DNA from: Phanerochaete sordida
Taxonomy: Eukaryota > Basidiomycota > Agaricomycetes > Polyporales > Phanerochaetaceae
Direction of reading: 5' to 3'
Length of the DNA: 64,000 bases
Assembly (NCBI GenBank): GCA_019973155.2
Contig: BPQB01000036.1
Location: 248,001-312,000 of the forward strand
Position 1 is the stretch's first letter, and each line of letters starts with the position of its first letter. The notes under the pieces are model-generated. The model was not told where the DNA came from and ran no database searches. It was given only the letters and a program-made list of their open reading frames with translations. Positions 35,685 to 47,277 of the stretch are shown here, piece by piece. The position numbers and the translations under genes were made by a program.

Positions 35685-36540
35685 ATGGGCGAAGTCGTCA
35701 ATGTCCTGGTTGCGTTTGCAGTCATAGTCTTTGTCTTCCGCTGGGCGACCTCAGGTGCGTCTAGGCCGGGTCACAGTAAGCGTGCCACACCATGACACAC
35801 TCGGGCTAGGCAAGGACTCCTCGGCAGACGGACAGTCGCCAGCAGCGATTCTCGGATTTAGGCCGAAGACCGTGACGCAAGAACAGGTGGGAATCTGTGT
35901 ATGATTCGCGCACACGATAACTGACAGAGTCGCGCAGGTCGACGCCATACGAGCCATGTTCCCTGACATACCAGCGTATGTGCCTGACGGACACTCGGCC
36001 CATGTCATCATCCCTTGACACGATCCAATTTTCAGCGACAATATCCGGTATGACTTGCTGCGGACAGGCAGCGTACAACTCACGTCGAACAAGATCCTGG
36101 AGCGCGGGTTCCTGCCTGCGGTGCGTCGCCCTCCTTCCACGCGTTATGTCTTCTGACCGCCTCCCAGCCTCCGCCGCCGTACTATCGCGTGTATCCTCGT
36201 GCGATACCAAATGATCCTCAGCAACAAGCAGCTCAGAACGCGAACCAGGCAGCGGCGCCGGCGTCCACTGCATCATCATCGAAGACCTCAGAGAACCTGA
36301 TCACACGATTCCACTTGGAAGACCGCCTGAGCACCTCAGGCGACTCCACTGCGTCGGAGCCTGAGCACAAGTGGGAGGAGGACCCCAGCAAGCGTCAAGC
36401 GATGCTCAGGGAGCGCAAAGCGAGGATGGTGCTAGCAGCACGAGAGTGAGTCGACTTATGCTATGGTCCCACATCTGTTGCTGATCAATCTTCGTAGACG
36501 TATGCTTGCTCAACAGAAACAGCAAGCGACGACCTCATGA
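35685..36540 (+). CDS. CUE-domain ER protein (Cue1-like)
   Basis: Six exons: 35685-35754, 35810-35886, 35938-35975, 36036-36120, 36168-36445, 36498-36540; 196 aa. An N-terminal membrane anchor (about residues 3-20) is followed by a CUE domain (about 48-92: VDAIRAMFPDIPADNIRYDL, with the MFP and dileucine-type motifs, then ERGFLPAPPPYY), a Gln/Ala/Ser linker and a C-terminal helix (KRQAMLRERKARMVLAARER) resembling the Ubc7-binding region of yeast Cue1. The family tethers and activates the ubiquitin-conjugating enzyme Ubc7 at the ER in ERAD. Size fits Cue1 (203 aa). The divergent neighbour is a FAF2/UBX gene of the same pathway. Confidence 0.88.
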
Positions 36541-37203
36541 ATGAATAACACTGGTCGCAGTCTACTACGCTAGTCTCAGACATGCAGGTACACACGGATG
36601 TCGGCAACGTGTATTGAGTATAATAATAGGACCTATTCTCCACTCCGATTCCAAGGGACACATGCGTATCTGGTCCGCTGGGCAAATAAGTCTTCCGCGT
36701 TCTGGGTTGCCCTTCGACCAGGACGACAAGCTGCACTGTCTGCCCGGCGCTCATCGCGCCTGTTTTGAACGCTCCCACGCTTGCTTGGATTGGATGAGCA
36801 GCAATTATTGATCTGCTTCAAGTCTCGTACACTCGTGTTGAACCGGACGACTGTGTCAGATACTATCCTTGGCCGCGCACACATGGCCTGTATAGCCCTT
36901 AGACTGGCATAGGCCCATGTTAATCAGGTATAGCGCAGGTCTGAAATCTAGGGCTACGCGCCAGACCGGTGACCTGCATTAATCACTTAATCTGATGTAC
37001 TTCTCATCCTCCACGCCGTGAATGGTGCCCCATGCAAGGTACAGTTGACCCCGGAGAGCATACGAAGCGGTGAGGCGCACTATGACAAAATAGGAAACAG
37101 GCGCATCACCCAGGTATGGCGGGGCGCATCAAACACGAGCCGCCGTCTCATTAGTTCCGCGCTTTCGACGCCCAGCATCCTGCTCTTGTCCTCGACGCTC
37201 GCG
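36541..37203. other. Intergenic stretch, no supported gene
   Basis: Presumed 3' sequence of the CUE gene and promoter of the prenylcysteine oxidase gene. No convincing feature. Confidence 0.4.
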
Positions 37204-39477
37204 ATGCACTTCACGACGACGCTCTTCGTCGCGTACGGCCTCCTCGAGGCCGCCGCGGCGTTCTCGCTCCCCTTCCGCCTCCCCTGGGCGCACGCGCTAG
37301 CCAGCGGAGAGCAGGCCCCGCTCGGCCTCCCCCTCGACGAGGCGGCCCCGCCGCGCATCGCCATCGTCGGCGCCGGCGCCGCGGGCTCCTCGGCCGCGTT
37401 CTGGATCTCGAAGGCGAAGGAGCGGTATGGGCTGGACGTCGAGGTCGACCTGTTCGACAGCAACGAGTACATCGGTGGACGTGAGTCGTGTTTCAGTTCC
37501 TTCCCGCTCCGTCGTGGTTCCTTTCCAGCTCTGGGTGCTTGGACGTCTGGACCAGCTTCTACAGTCTTGTGGTAGCAGCTCGGGATATCTTCTTCAACTT
37601 GAGGCCCGGTGACGCGGCCTACGGTCACGGAGCTGTTGTACCAAGCCTTGGACCTTTCGTTCGCACAGTTCGCCGTGACCGTATATCCCTACCCTGCGCC
37701 GCAGCTCTCCCATCTCTATATCGACATTTGCGCATCTTTGAACTCTCGTCATTCGTTGTCGCAATGTTGACCTGCAGGTCTGCACCTTAAAGCAGCCTCA
37801 TGACATGCTCTACCGGGGCTTTGGTTGTGCGCAACCGAAGGTTCGGTCACCACGATTCTGACGCGTCTTCTCTCCAGGCAGCACCACCGTCCATCCCTAC
37901 GATGACCCTGAGCTCTATCCTATCGAGCTTGGAGCGTCCATCTTTGTGGAAGTGAACAAGAACATGTGGCGCGCAACTGAAGAGTTCGGCCTGAACCGCT
38001 CGGACTGGGACGAAGGAGAGGACACCATGGGCTTGTGGGATGGCTCCAAGTTTGTCATCACGGTCCGCACCCTTCTTTGCTCTCCGTTATAACGTACTGA
38101 TGGCTCCTAGACTGACGGCAAGCTTGGCGGCTGGTGGAACACAATCAAGGTCATCTGGAGGTACGGTTACCAGGCGCCGATGAAGACCAAGAAGCTGTAC
38201 GTCCCGGAACAGTGTCAATACCCAGCTTTACTCATAGCGAACCAGTGTTTCCTCCATGGTCGCGGACTTTGTCAAGCTCTACACGCCGGAAGCTGGCTCT
38301 GAGCCGTTCACCAATCTTACAGCTCTTGCAACCGAGCTCAACTGGACGGATGCCATCGGACAGTCAACCATGGAATACTTCGATGCGCAGGGTATCTACC
38401 CCCCATGGACTGCCGAAATGATCGAAGCTGCCACGCGTGTCAACTACGGCCAGGTACGAGTACATGCAATGTCACGATGTGTGTGCTTATATGCGTCGTT
38501 CTTGCTAGAACGTCGACGCTATTCACGCTCTGGAGGGCATGTGCTCGCTTGCCGCCACGGGAGCGTCACAAGTCTTTGGCGGGAACTGGCAGATCTTTGA
38601 ACAATTCGTAAAGCGGTCCAAAGCCCACTTGTTCTTGAAGACTACGGTGCGTACGTATGCACTCAGTGTACGCTCTAACTAATACACATGACAGGTCAAA
38701 AGTATCGCAAAAGACGGCGACAAGTACTTCCTGCGCGCGCACACCCACGGCGCCGCCGAGATGATGGAACGTTCATATCGCGCAGTCATCATCGCCGCAC
38801 CGTTCCACAGCAGCTCCATCGACCTCTCGCTCACGTCGTCCGCGCCCGAGATCCCGCCGCAGCCGTACGTGCACCTGCACGTCACGCTGCTGAGCACGCC
38901 GTCCCCGCGGCCGCGCACCCGCTTCTTCAAGGTCAAGGACAGCGACACGGTGCCGACGACGGTGCTCACGACGTGGGAGGCCGTGCGCGCGGACCCGGAC
39001 GCGCCCGCGCCCGACTTCAACTCGCTCTCGTACCACGGCAAGATCCTCACGCGCGACGGCGTGCCCGCGAACAGCAGCGACGACGGCGGCGAGGAGTGGA
39101 GCGTCAAGATCTTCTCGACGCAGCGCCTCGAGGACAGCTGGCTCCGGCGTGCGTTCGGCAAGATCGGCTGGGTCTACCGCAAGGAGGTGCGTCCTTGCAT
39201 CCCTGTGTGCGTGCAGCGGCTGATATAGACGCGGCAGTGGGACGCGTACCCGGTGCTCCCGCCGACGACCAGCTTCCCGCCGATCAAGCTCGAGAAGGGG
39301 CTGTACTACGTCAACGCGTTCGAGCCGTTCATCAGCACGATGGAGACGGAGACGATCGCGGCGCGCAACGTCGTCGAGCTGCTCATGCGCGAGGAGTTCG
39401 ACGCGAGCATCTGCAAGAGCGACGGCGCCACGCCACGCGCGGACAACGACACGTTCGTCTATGGCTGGGACTGCTGA
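37204..39477 (+). CDS. Prenylcysteine oxidase (prenylcysteine lyase family)
   Basis: Seven exons: 37204-37480, 37878-38062, 38111-38196, 38246-38453, 38509-38646, 38695-39186, 39238-39477; 541 aa. An N-terminal signal peptide (about 1-20) precedes an FAD-binding Rossmann motif RIAIVGAGAAGSSAAFWI (about 50-68) and EVDLFDSNEYIGGRSTTVHP. The C-terminal lyase domain includes VNYGQNVDAIHALEGMCSLA, GGNWQIFEQFVKRS and YYVNAFEPFISTMETETIA. The enzyme oxidatively frees isoprenoid aldehyde from prenylcysteine during breakdown of prenylated proteins, in the lysosome or vacuole. Intron 1 is 397 bp, long for this genome. For exon 7 I chose the acceptor at 39237 because it joins KE directly to WDAYPVLPP; an earlier AG at 39228 is also in frame. 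Confidence 0.92.
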
Positions 39478-40006
39478 GCGTATGCAAAACTTGGGTGCTT
39501 CCGGACTTTCGCTTTCTGTACTATATGTTGCGCTGATCTTTTCGAATTGTCTTGGATGAATCTGCTCTGGTGGATGTTTGGATCTATGGTTGCTCGTATG
39601 TGTGTCTATCTCCTGCTCAATTACGTCTCCTTTCTCGACAAATATATACCGTCTTTAACACACCAGGTCTTCGGCAGTATTGCAGTTCGAGCAACGCACG
39701 GCTATGTCCGCTTCAGCCCCGCGCACCGCACGTAGGGCAAGGCAAGGTAGGTAAGACACGGCAGGTGAGGTGGTCGATAGAATACGGACAAAAATCGAAA
39801 GAAAATCAAGTCTAACTTGGAGCTTCAAGCTATACTCACGTGCAGGTATCACCACCCAGCGTAGATCCTGGGGTGCGGCAGAATTTATTCCGGAGATAAA
39901 CGGAAGAGGATTGAATGTAGCTTCCGCGCTTAAGTAAGACGGCCGTGCCTGGAAACCGCCTGCGCCACGAAGCCTTTGCTTCTTGAACCGACACCACCAC
40001 CTCGCG
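39478..40006. other. Intergenic stretch, no supported gene
   Basis: Presumed 3' sequence and promoter of the BTB gene. No convincing feature. Confidence 0.4.
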
Positions 40007-41179
40007 ATGGTCAAGGGACAAATCGCGGCCAGGAATCACGCCAAGTTCTACCTGGAGGACGGCGACGTAATTTTGCAGCCCTACAAGGACCAGATAGGCG
40101 GGATCACGCTGTTTTGCGTGCACAAGGGTGTACTTTCTTTCAACTCGCCCGTGCTCCGAGAGTTGTTCGCGAAACCCCCACCAGGCCCCAAGCAACCCGC
40201 AAATAACGATGCGGCGATAGAGAAACCTCTGTACCACATGAAAGACAGCGCGCAGGATCTATCAGAGTTTCTGCGCGCCGTCTACGAGCCAGGGTACGCA
40301 CCGCTGCAAATTTCGCCAAAGACATGCTAACAAAAATTCCACACGAGCAGGACACTCCTGCTACCCGAAAGCGCCCCAGATACCCCGCTACGGCTGGCTC
40401 CCATCATGAAGCTGGCAGTAAAGTACCAGGTCGCCTCCATACAGGCGAGCGTCACGGACATCATGTCCCGCGCCTGGCCGCAAAGCCTCTCCGAGTGGCT
40501 CGACGCGCGCGCGCAGCGCAAGCTCCTGGAGCAGAAGTACACGGACGCGATGAACACCGCCGACAACTACACCGGCATGCTCGACGGCAAGCACCTCGCG
40601 GACCGCCTCCCGGAGCCCGCCGCGGCGCTCCGGTTCGCGCACGACTGCGGCCTGCACGGCGTGCTCCCCGCGGCATACTACGCCCTCGCGAGCGTGCCCG
40701 CTGCCAAAGACTGGGACGAGCTGCAGCGCGCCTCGCCGGACTCATTCGACGACATTCACCTTCGCGCGGCGCGCTGGTCGCTGCTGCGTCCCGACGAGTG
40801 GCGGCGGCTCGTGCGCGGGCGCGAGCACCTAGGCCGCTCCGTCGCGCTGACGCTTGAAGCGTACGGGCGCACGGACGAGTTCGAAGAGCGGCTAGGCGAC
40901 TGCTGCCGCGGCGAGGCGTCCGCGCTGGCGACGCGGTTGCGTGGTGGTGTCCTTCGGAACGGCGCGTTCGACGCGCTGCTGCCGGACCCGATTGAGTTGA
41001 CCCAGCAGCTCTTCGAGGCGGTGCCGAGCTGGGGTTTGTGTACGTCCTGCACGGACACGCTGCAAGGGGACCTACGCTTCGCCCAGGAGTGCTTGTGGCT
41101 CGAGATACCCAGGGCATTTACTCTTGGTCAGAGCGATGCAGTGCCGGAGACCGGGGAGGGCATCTCGGTTGCACTTTGA
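40007..41179 (+). CDS. BTB/POZ domain protein
   Basis: Two exons, 40007-40293 and 40351-41179, joined in phase 2, give 371 aa. A BTB/POZ-like domain covers about residues 12-135: KFYLEDGDVILQ, TLFCVHKGVLSFNSPVLREL, LSEFLRAVYEPG and IMKLAVKYQVASIQ are in the usual order. The remainder is an alpha-helical region ending with Cys-containing segments (SWGLCTSCTDTL). Agaricomycetes have many such proteins. Some BTB proteins are Cul3 adaptors, but nothing here proves that role. Confidence 0.85.
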
Positions 41180-42427
41180 CACGCTAGTAGCAGCAGACCA
41201 AGGTCCGTACTTCGGACTGTCCACGCATTTCCGAAGGCATGCTGAAAGAGAACGCGAATACATCCATATCTAGGCGCAGCAGATCAACATTTATTCGACA
41301 ATCAATCCGACGAATGCTTCACTCATTGTATCGCATGCATTGACTCTATATCCATACAAATATCTTCAATATCTCGAGGTCTCGTCTGTGTCTTGAGGGC
41401 GCGATTTGTGCAAATATCACGGGTGGGGTTGGCAGGTCCCGGCCCGGAAATCGCCATAGCGGCGAACTTTGCTAGTTTAGCTCTCGTACTACTTCGTGAG
41501 CGACTTTCTCCAAGATCAAATTGACCTGCTACTCATCGTCTGGCCGCTGTGCAGTAGCGGACCAGGACCGGAGAAGCGAACATTTGCAAAACGAGGTTGC
41601 AAATGAGAGTCTTTTCTGCCCGCGTCCATCCGATCCATTATACAAGCTTTCGGGTAAGGGTCGGTCAGACCGAATGGCGTCTCCCCGAGGTCATGAGTCC
41701 CGAGAGATCAAGTTGCCGGCCTCCGTTCAGAGATAGCGGGTGTCACTCCGTGCGGGGCGCGCTCAGCTCAAACAGATGGCCGATGATAGATGGCACACCG
41801 TGATACCTGCTATGCATGTCGAAGCAGGTGCGAACTCGAGCTAGCCTCATCGATCTGTGGTACTTATGGACCGTACGCCACCCATCCAGGGATCCCTGCG
41901 CTACACCGTCCCGGATCTGCTGGGACCCTGCCCGCGGCAGACACACCGGGAGAAAGCCGACGGCTGGAACGTCCCACGGGCTGGACTCGGATACGAAACG
42001 GGACGGTGGCTCTTCCGGGACGCTCGTAATTACCGCGATCGTCACGATCGCCCCGCACGAGACCATTCCTCCTGCGACCGCTGCCTGGACGAACTCTCAC
42101 CTGCGGGCACATTCATGCATCGCCACACCATTGAATGAACCATCTTGTTCTGCGCTCATGAGAAAATAGCTTTGCAGCAATTTACTTTTCAGCGTCTTCC
42201 AGGCGTCCATTTCATGATCGTTTCACAGCGGAACAGCCACCAGACAAGGCCACCGAGATGGATGCTGCAGATGACGATCCGGCGCGCTCGATGAGCTTCG
42301 CAGTGCAGGCGGAGGAGGGCCACTAGTCTCCCTGAGTTTCGGATCTCCAATTTGTGGGGGTCAGCATATAACCTGGACACTGCTTGCATGCCTCGCATTC
42401 CACTGCTGGAGGGCTCTCGTGACAAGG
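41180..42427. other. Intergenic stretch, no supported gene
   Basis: No gene is supported. A TATAA sits at 42367-42371, 57 bp before the start of the next gene. Confidence 0.4.
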
Positions 42428-44436
42428 ATGACTTCACCAATGCCTGCGACACCGGGACTTCCCCCGATGCTCCCTCCAATTCAGCTCCATCTCGATAGCA
42501 CGCTCGGCGTGATTGTCATTGGTGCGCTCAATCCGGCTATCTATGCATTGCTTGCGCTGATCCGCCCGATAGCTGAGATTATGGTCGCCATGTATGTCGC
42601 CCGGTGACCCTGACTGCGCAGGCGCGGCTCTGACGCCACTGTCCGCAGGCTCTTCGGCATCACAAGTGTGCAGATCTACGTGTACTTCCACCGAAATCCG
42701 AGGGATAGCAAGTTCATGAAGCGAACGGTTTGTCCTTTCACTCTCCGCCGCCAGCACACGCTCATGCATATGCGATAGATATTCTTTCTATGGTACGCTC
42801 TGGCATGTAGCCGGCTATTCAGTTGTGCTGACAAGACGCGCAGGATCTTAGACGGTCTACACCTCGCCTTCACGTCACACAGTGTGTACCACTACGCCGT
42901 CACGAACTTCATGAACCCGCTCGCTCTGACGCAATGTCCATGGTACGCCCGATTATGCACCTCTGAAATGCTCACGGAGCTGATACGCCGTTCGTCCTTT
43001 AGGAGCTTTGCGATAGATGTCGTCTTTGGCGTACGTGGCGCACTAGATCCCGTACAAGTCAAGCATTGACAGTGCATATGCAGGATCTGAGCGAAGTTAT
43101 CGTTACTGCGTATGTGTCGTACGCAGCGAATATCATGTCATGCTCATGAACATCATCCTACGCAGCCTCTTTGCGTATCGAATCTGGAAATGTTCGTACC
43201 CAAATGGCCTCCCGCGTTCGAACGAACTGCTCACCCACAGTCATAGTCAGCGGAAAGCTCTGGCCATTGATGCTCATTGTAAGTTGCAGATATTGCATCT
43301 CCACAAGACCCGGAACTGATGATATACCAGGTACCACCAGCGATCATCTCCTTCGGTACGTATGCGGTCCTGCGCGAAGCTGTAGAATCGCTGTTCTGAT
43401 ATGAAAATAGCGGGAGCTATAGGTGTGTAGTCCAAAATAAATGCACATGCATCTCTAATCCTAATACGTCGTCAGCAATTGGAGTATTCGCGTAAGCTCG
43501 ACATAGCCTGATCCTCCAGATCGTTATTCACAACCTCCAGCCGCAAAGTGCCTGATTTTGTCGAGTTCAACGACAAATACGCAGTATGCACGTCCTTGCA
43601 GCAATTATTTTTATTAGCTGACCTCCGCGTAGTGGGTATGGTACGCTGTCTTCAGCGTACAGGCCTTCATCGACTGCGCGATCGCCGTCGCGCTCTGTAC
43701 CATGCTTATCAAACGCCGAACGGGCTTCAAGCGGTGCGAGCTGCGGTTTTGCTTCCCATGGCCGGCGACTCAATATGCTTCAGAACTGATTCGCTCATTC
43801 GGATACTGGTGGTGTATAGCATCAATACCTGCGCTTTGACGAGGTGGATGGACCGTATTATTTTGCAAAGCCAAAGTTGCTGACAGATTCCAAGCTCGGT
43901 GGCAATTGGCTCGGTGATCACGGTGTGCTATCTGCCCTCGTATAGCCTCTCTCAAATCTGACAGACTAAAAACAGTACGCTGTAATGCCTCACAACTTCG
44001 TTTTCATTGCCTTCGCAATGGTACTCCCGAAGCGTATGTCCAGCCCGTCCATGCTTTTGCTCACACTCATTGTCCTGCTCGTTTCGCCTTTAGTCATGCT
44101 CAACGCGCTGCTCGCTCTGCTCAACTCCCGCGACAAGATGCGCAACATGCACGCCGGCCAGGCGATCTCCGTCCACCTTTCGAAGCTGGCCAGCCGCCTC
44201 GCTCGGTCCGCAGGAAGCGAGTCATCGGAGAATCCGTTGGATAGACGCGAGCTTCGGAGGAGCCATGTAGCTGACCAGGTATTATCCAAGGACCAGGTAC
44301 GTCGCAGCCCGTTTGGTGGCATGCGCTGCGAATATCGTCTGACTGTATGCAGGAAATTCATGTCCTTGGACACCCACATGATGGCTCGTTTGACGTCGAA
44401 TCACAGGCTTCCCGAAGCGTAATAGTAGAAAGCTAA
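42428..44436 (+). CDS. DUF6534-type seven-helix membrane protein (copy C)
   Basis: Nineteen exons: 42428-42521, 42573-42591, 42649-42727, 42779-42792, 42844-42942, 43003-43030, 43084-43109, 43166-43191, 43241-43278, 43331-43355, 43411-43422, 43476-43491, 43541-43583, 43633-43733, 43784-43843, 43895-43922, 43976-44033, 44094-44296, 44353-44436; 350 aa. Family landmarks: LDSTLGVIVIG, LWILDGLHLAFTSHSVYHYA, CPWSFAID, YAVMPHNFVFIAF and LMLNALLALLNSRDKMR. About seven hydrophobic segments are predicted, then a polar cytoplasmic-type tail of about 95 residues. Role unknown. It converges on a WW-domain membrane protein gene 444 bp downstream, and the same pair recurs at 50.3-55 kb. The whole chain closes in frame. 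Confidence 0.9.
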
Positions 44437-44880
44437 CTTCTCTTGCCCCGTAACGACTGTGACGATATTTATTTCTCCTCTCTGGGACGAGCCAGTACCT
44501 GTAGCATGTCATGACTCTGTGACGCTTCCGTGATGATAAAAACTTTCGCCTATATCTTCACACGTGTGGCTTTTACAGCGACGACAGGTATCATATTATA
44601 GTCCTACTGGGTCCATGGTCCCGGTGAGGTGTGGGATAAATACGGCAATTTAGAGCCACTACATAATGTGCCAAAGTAAATAGAGTGCGACGGGTAATGT
44701 CATGCACACGAACTGATACGGAGAGAAAGGCCATTATAGCTACGGAAAGCGTCGTTAGACAAATATTATAGGGTAATAGGGGCAAACTATGAGGGTGTAA
44801 CGAAGCATTATCGTCCGCAGGGTATCCTATAGACCGAGCCAAATAAATGAAGGAATAAATCACAAGACAAAGGAAGGGTC
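44437..44880. other. Convergent spacer of the first gene pair
   Basis: 444 bp of AT-richer sequence between the 3' ends of the DUF6534 and WW genes. No gene is seen; presumed overlapping 3' untranslated and terminator region. Confidence 0.5.
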
Positions 44881-47277
44881 TCAAACCCCACTATGCGCCG
44901 CCTGCGGCATCGGCACCTGGGACGGCCTCACGGAGGCACGCCAGGCCAGGCCGTCGACGATGAGCTCGCGAGACGCCTTTCGCATGAGCCGAGCGATCTC
45001 GACGTGGCGGGTCCAGAGGTTGTCTTCGAGCGGGGCGATCGACGTCCACGAGACCTTGAGCACGACCGCGAGCGTGAGCGCCAGCAGTGCCAGCACCGAC
45101 ACCATGATGTAACGCGTAGTTGCGTCGCTTTCCGCGAGGCAGATCCAGATAATCGCTGCGCAGAAGAGGTGCATGCTGCGGAACATCATTGTCAGCTGGA
45201 AAAGGCGAGCAGAGGCAGGCGCGCCTACCTCCACATAAAGAACGCGGACGGAAGACTGATAGACTATGTCAGAATTTCCGCGAAGCACAGCAAAAAAGAG
45301 AGAGCACCTGAAAACAATGGCGTCGCCTTCTAGGCCGAACCAGCATCTCTCCCGTTGTTTCAGGTACGTGATCTGACCATACAGTCAGAGATTGCGCAGG
45401 AGATCGTGGAGGAGCAGCGTACCCCAGCAACAGTGGATGACCCGATAGCTGGCGCGTGTCGCTGCATGAGGATCCAGCACACGAGGTACGATGCCAGGCT
45501 GAAAACCGTCGAGATGTAGCTCAGGATCTGCTCGGGAGTGCGATGCGGGAGAGGAACGGCGGTGTCAACGCTCTGTATGGCAAGGAACGCGACGTTCGCC
45601 GACAGAAGCACTGTGCTCTGCACATGGTCAGCATCTTCAAATACTTCAAAATATCAATGATATACCGGCGTGACGGTCATCTCCCAGTCGCGGCGAAGGT
45701 TCTCCAGAAGCACACGCCAATGCTCCTCGTTTAGCAGCGAGTCGACAAACACTTCGTCAAACTTTTTCTTGTAGACGTACGGCATATAGAAGAGGAATGA
45801 CGACACGAGGAGGAAGAGGTAGCGCGGGCGCGGGAGGTCCGACTTCACGTAGTGCACCGACTGGTCACGGTTTAGCCGCGCGCCGTCCTGGCCGTAGTAG
45901 TGCAGGAACATCTCGCGCTCTGAGTTAGAGTTAGCGGAGTGGCAGAGGGGCCAGAAGACGCGGAGACATACTGAAGACACTCATGAAGCGTGCTGTAGCG
46001 CCGAATGTGGATGTGAGCACGCCGTGCGTCTGCGCAGTTATGACAGACTCAGCGTACCGACGATCCAAGTGCTCTGTCCCGTCGTGTCATCTTCTGCACA
46101 TATGCGGGTAAGTATCAGATGAGCGAGTCGCTGCTGGTGCGCAAAGGGCCTACCTCGAACAAAGTCCAGCACCTTCGAGATGAGATCCAGCTTCTCGATA
46201 GGGTACGGTGAGGTTGTCGTTGTCGACGTGATGGTGTCTACATTGGGATCAGTGCCTTGTGGTTCAGTAGGCGCAGCAGAAAGACGGACCAGTGTATGCA
46301 CATGCGAGAAGACCTCGAAGCTCGGTGATCGTCCCCTGCGGGATTGGTCGCTCTATCGGGAACATCTCGACATGATACCTGATGTCAACTTTCGTCAAGT
46401 TTCACGTCATTCCTCTCATCTGAGTACGTACCAGAACTGTGACTCTTTGATCAAACCTGATATTATGCAAGATTAGAGAGGCTTCGAGTAAGGGATGTCG
46501 AGCCAAGATGAACCTAGGTGATCGTCGGTGGGCACGACGCGCTCGCAGCTAGCAACGACAGTTGATAGGTTGATGGGATGAACCCAGAACACCGTGCGCT
46601 TGTCCTCGTTCGCGAAGTAGTATCCCCACTTGTTGTCCTTCACCGAAAGCAGTGCGATGACCAGGTCGGACCTGTCCGCGGCGACATCTGCATGTCTTGC
46701 AAAACAGCGGCGCAGCTCCATCGCGGTGCGCTCGATGAAGTCTTTGAGACCGGGGTCCATGCCCTTCCGCGCGAGGTGCACGTTCGTGTACACGTTCTGG
46801 GGATGGTTCGCGTAAACGACTGCGCTCTGATAGGCTTCGAAGGGCATACCAGATCCGCGTGCCAGAAGTACGGCCGGCCTTCGGGAGTGACGTACCGGTC
46901 CCAGCCAGCTGGGTCCGCAGGCACACTGAATGCAGACGACAATCAGCTTTCGGTTCTAAAGTAGAGACGAGGGGAGACGTGTACCATATATATTCAGAGC
47001 TAAACGGTTTCAACACGGTATCCATGAACTGGTCGGAGCTACAGCAGCACCTTTAGTCTGAATCGAGTCTTGGACGGGGCATGTCGCCTTACATTTTGTA
47101 CGATCGCTCGTAAATCGCGCCCTGGAGCGTCTCAGGGACGATAGGCAAGAGGGTGAGAAATAGTCCGGTCTGCGCACTCCGGGCGGGCATAGCCTCAGGC
47201 TCTGTAGTCAGCGGCGCAAGACAAAGGGTCCTGCCATCAGCTGCGAGGACTGGAGGGAGGAATTGGGCGTGGGCCAT
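44881..47277 (-). CDS. WW-domain membrane protein (copy E)
   Basis: Fourteen exons: 47277-47093, 47038-46985, 46925-46850, 46796-46514, 46456-46432, 46378-46290, 46237-46154, 46093-46058, 45992-45972, 45919-45666, 45617-45423, 45372-45308, 45255-45229, 45175-44881; 562 aa. The conserved LPIVPETLQGAIYERSY segment precedes a WW-like module GWDRYVTPEGRPYFWH (about 87-102), a helical region, and WGYYFANEDKRTVFWVHPI (about 150-168), then TITSTTTTSPYP. The C-terminal third has about five membrane segments. The 60-bp intron 46153-46094 is a multiple of three without stop, so it may be retained. Function unknown; the family is known as uncharacterised WW proteins in Agaricomycetes. Confidence 0.85.

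Noticed and set aside
37481..37877. Hidden exon or insertion in the long first intron of the prenylcysteine oxidase gene
   Set aside because: The flanking exons join directly at the conserved IGGRSTTVHP, and only a short 11-bp inverted repeat (near 37618 and 37674) is seen, too little for an element.
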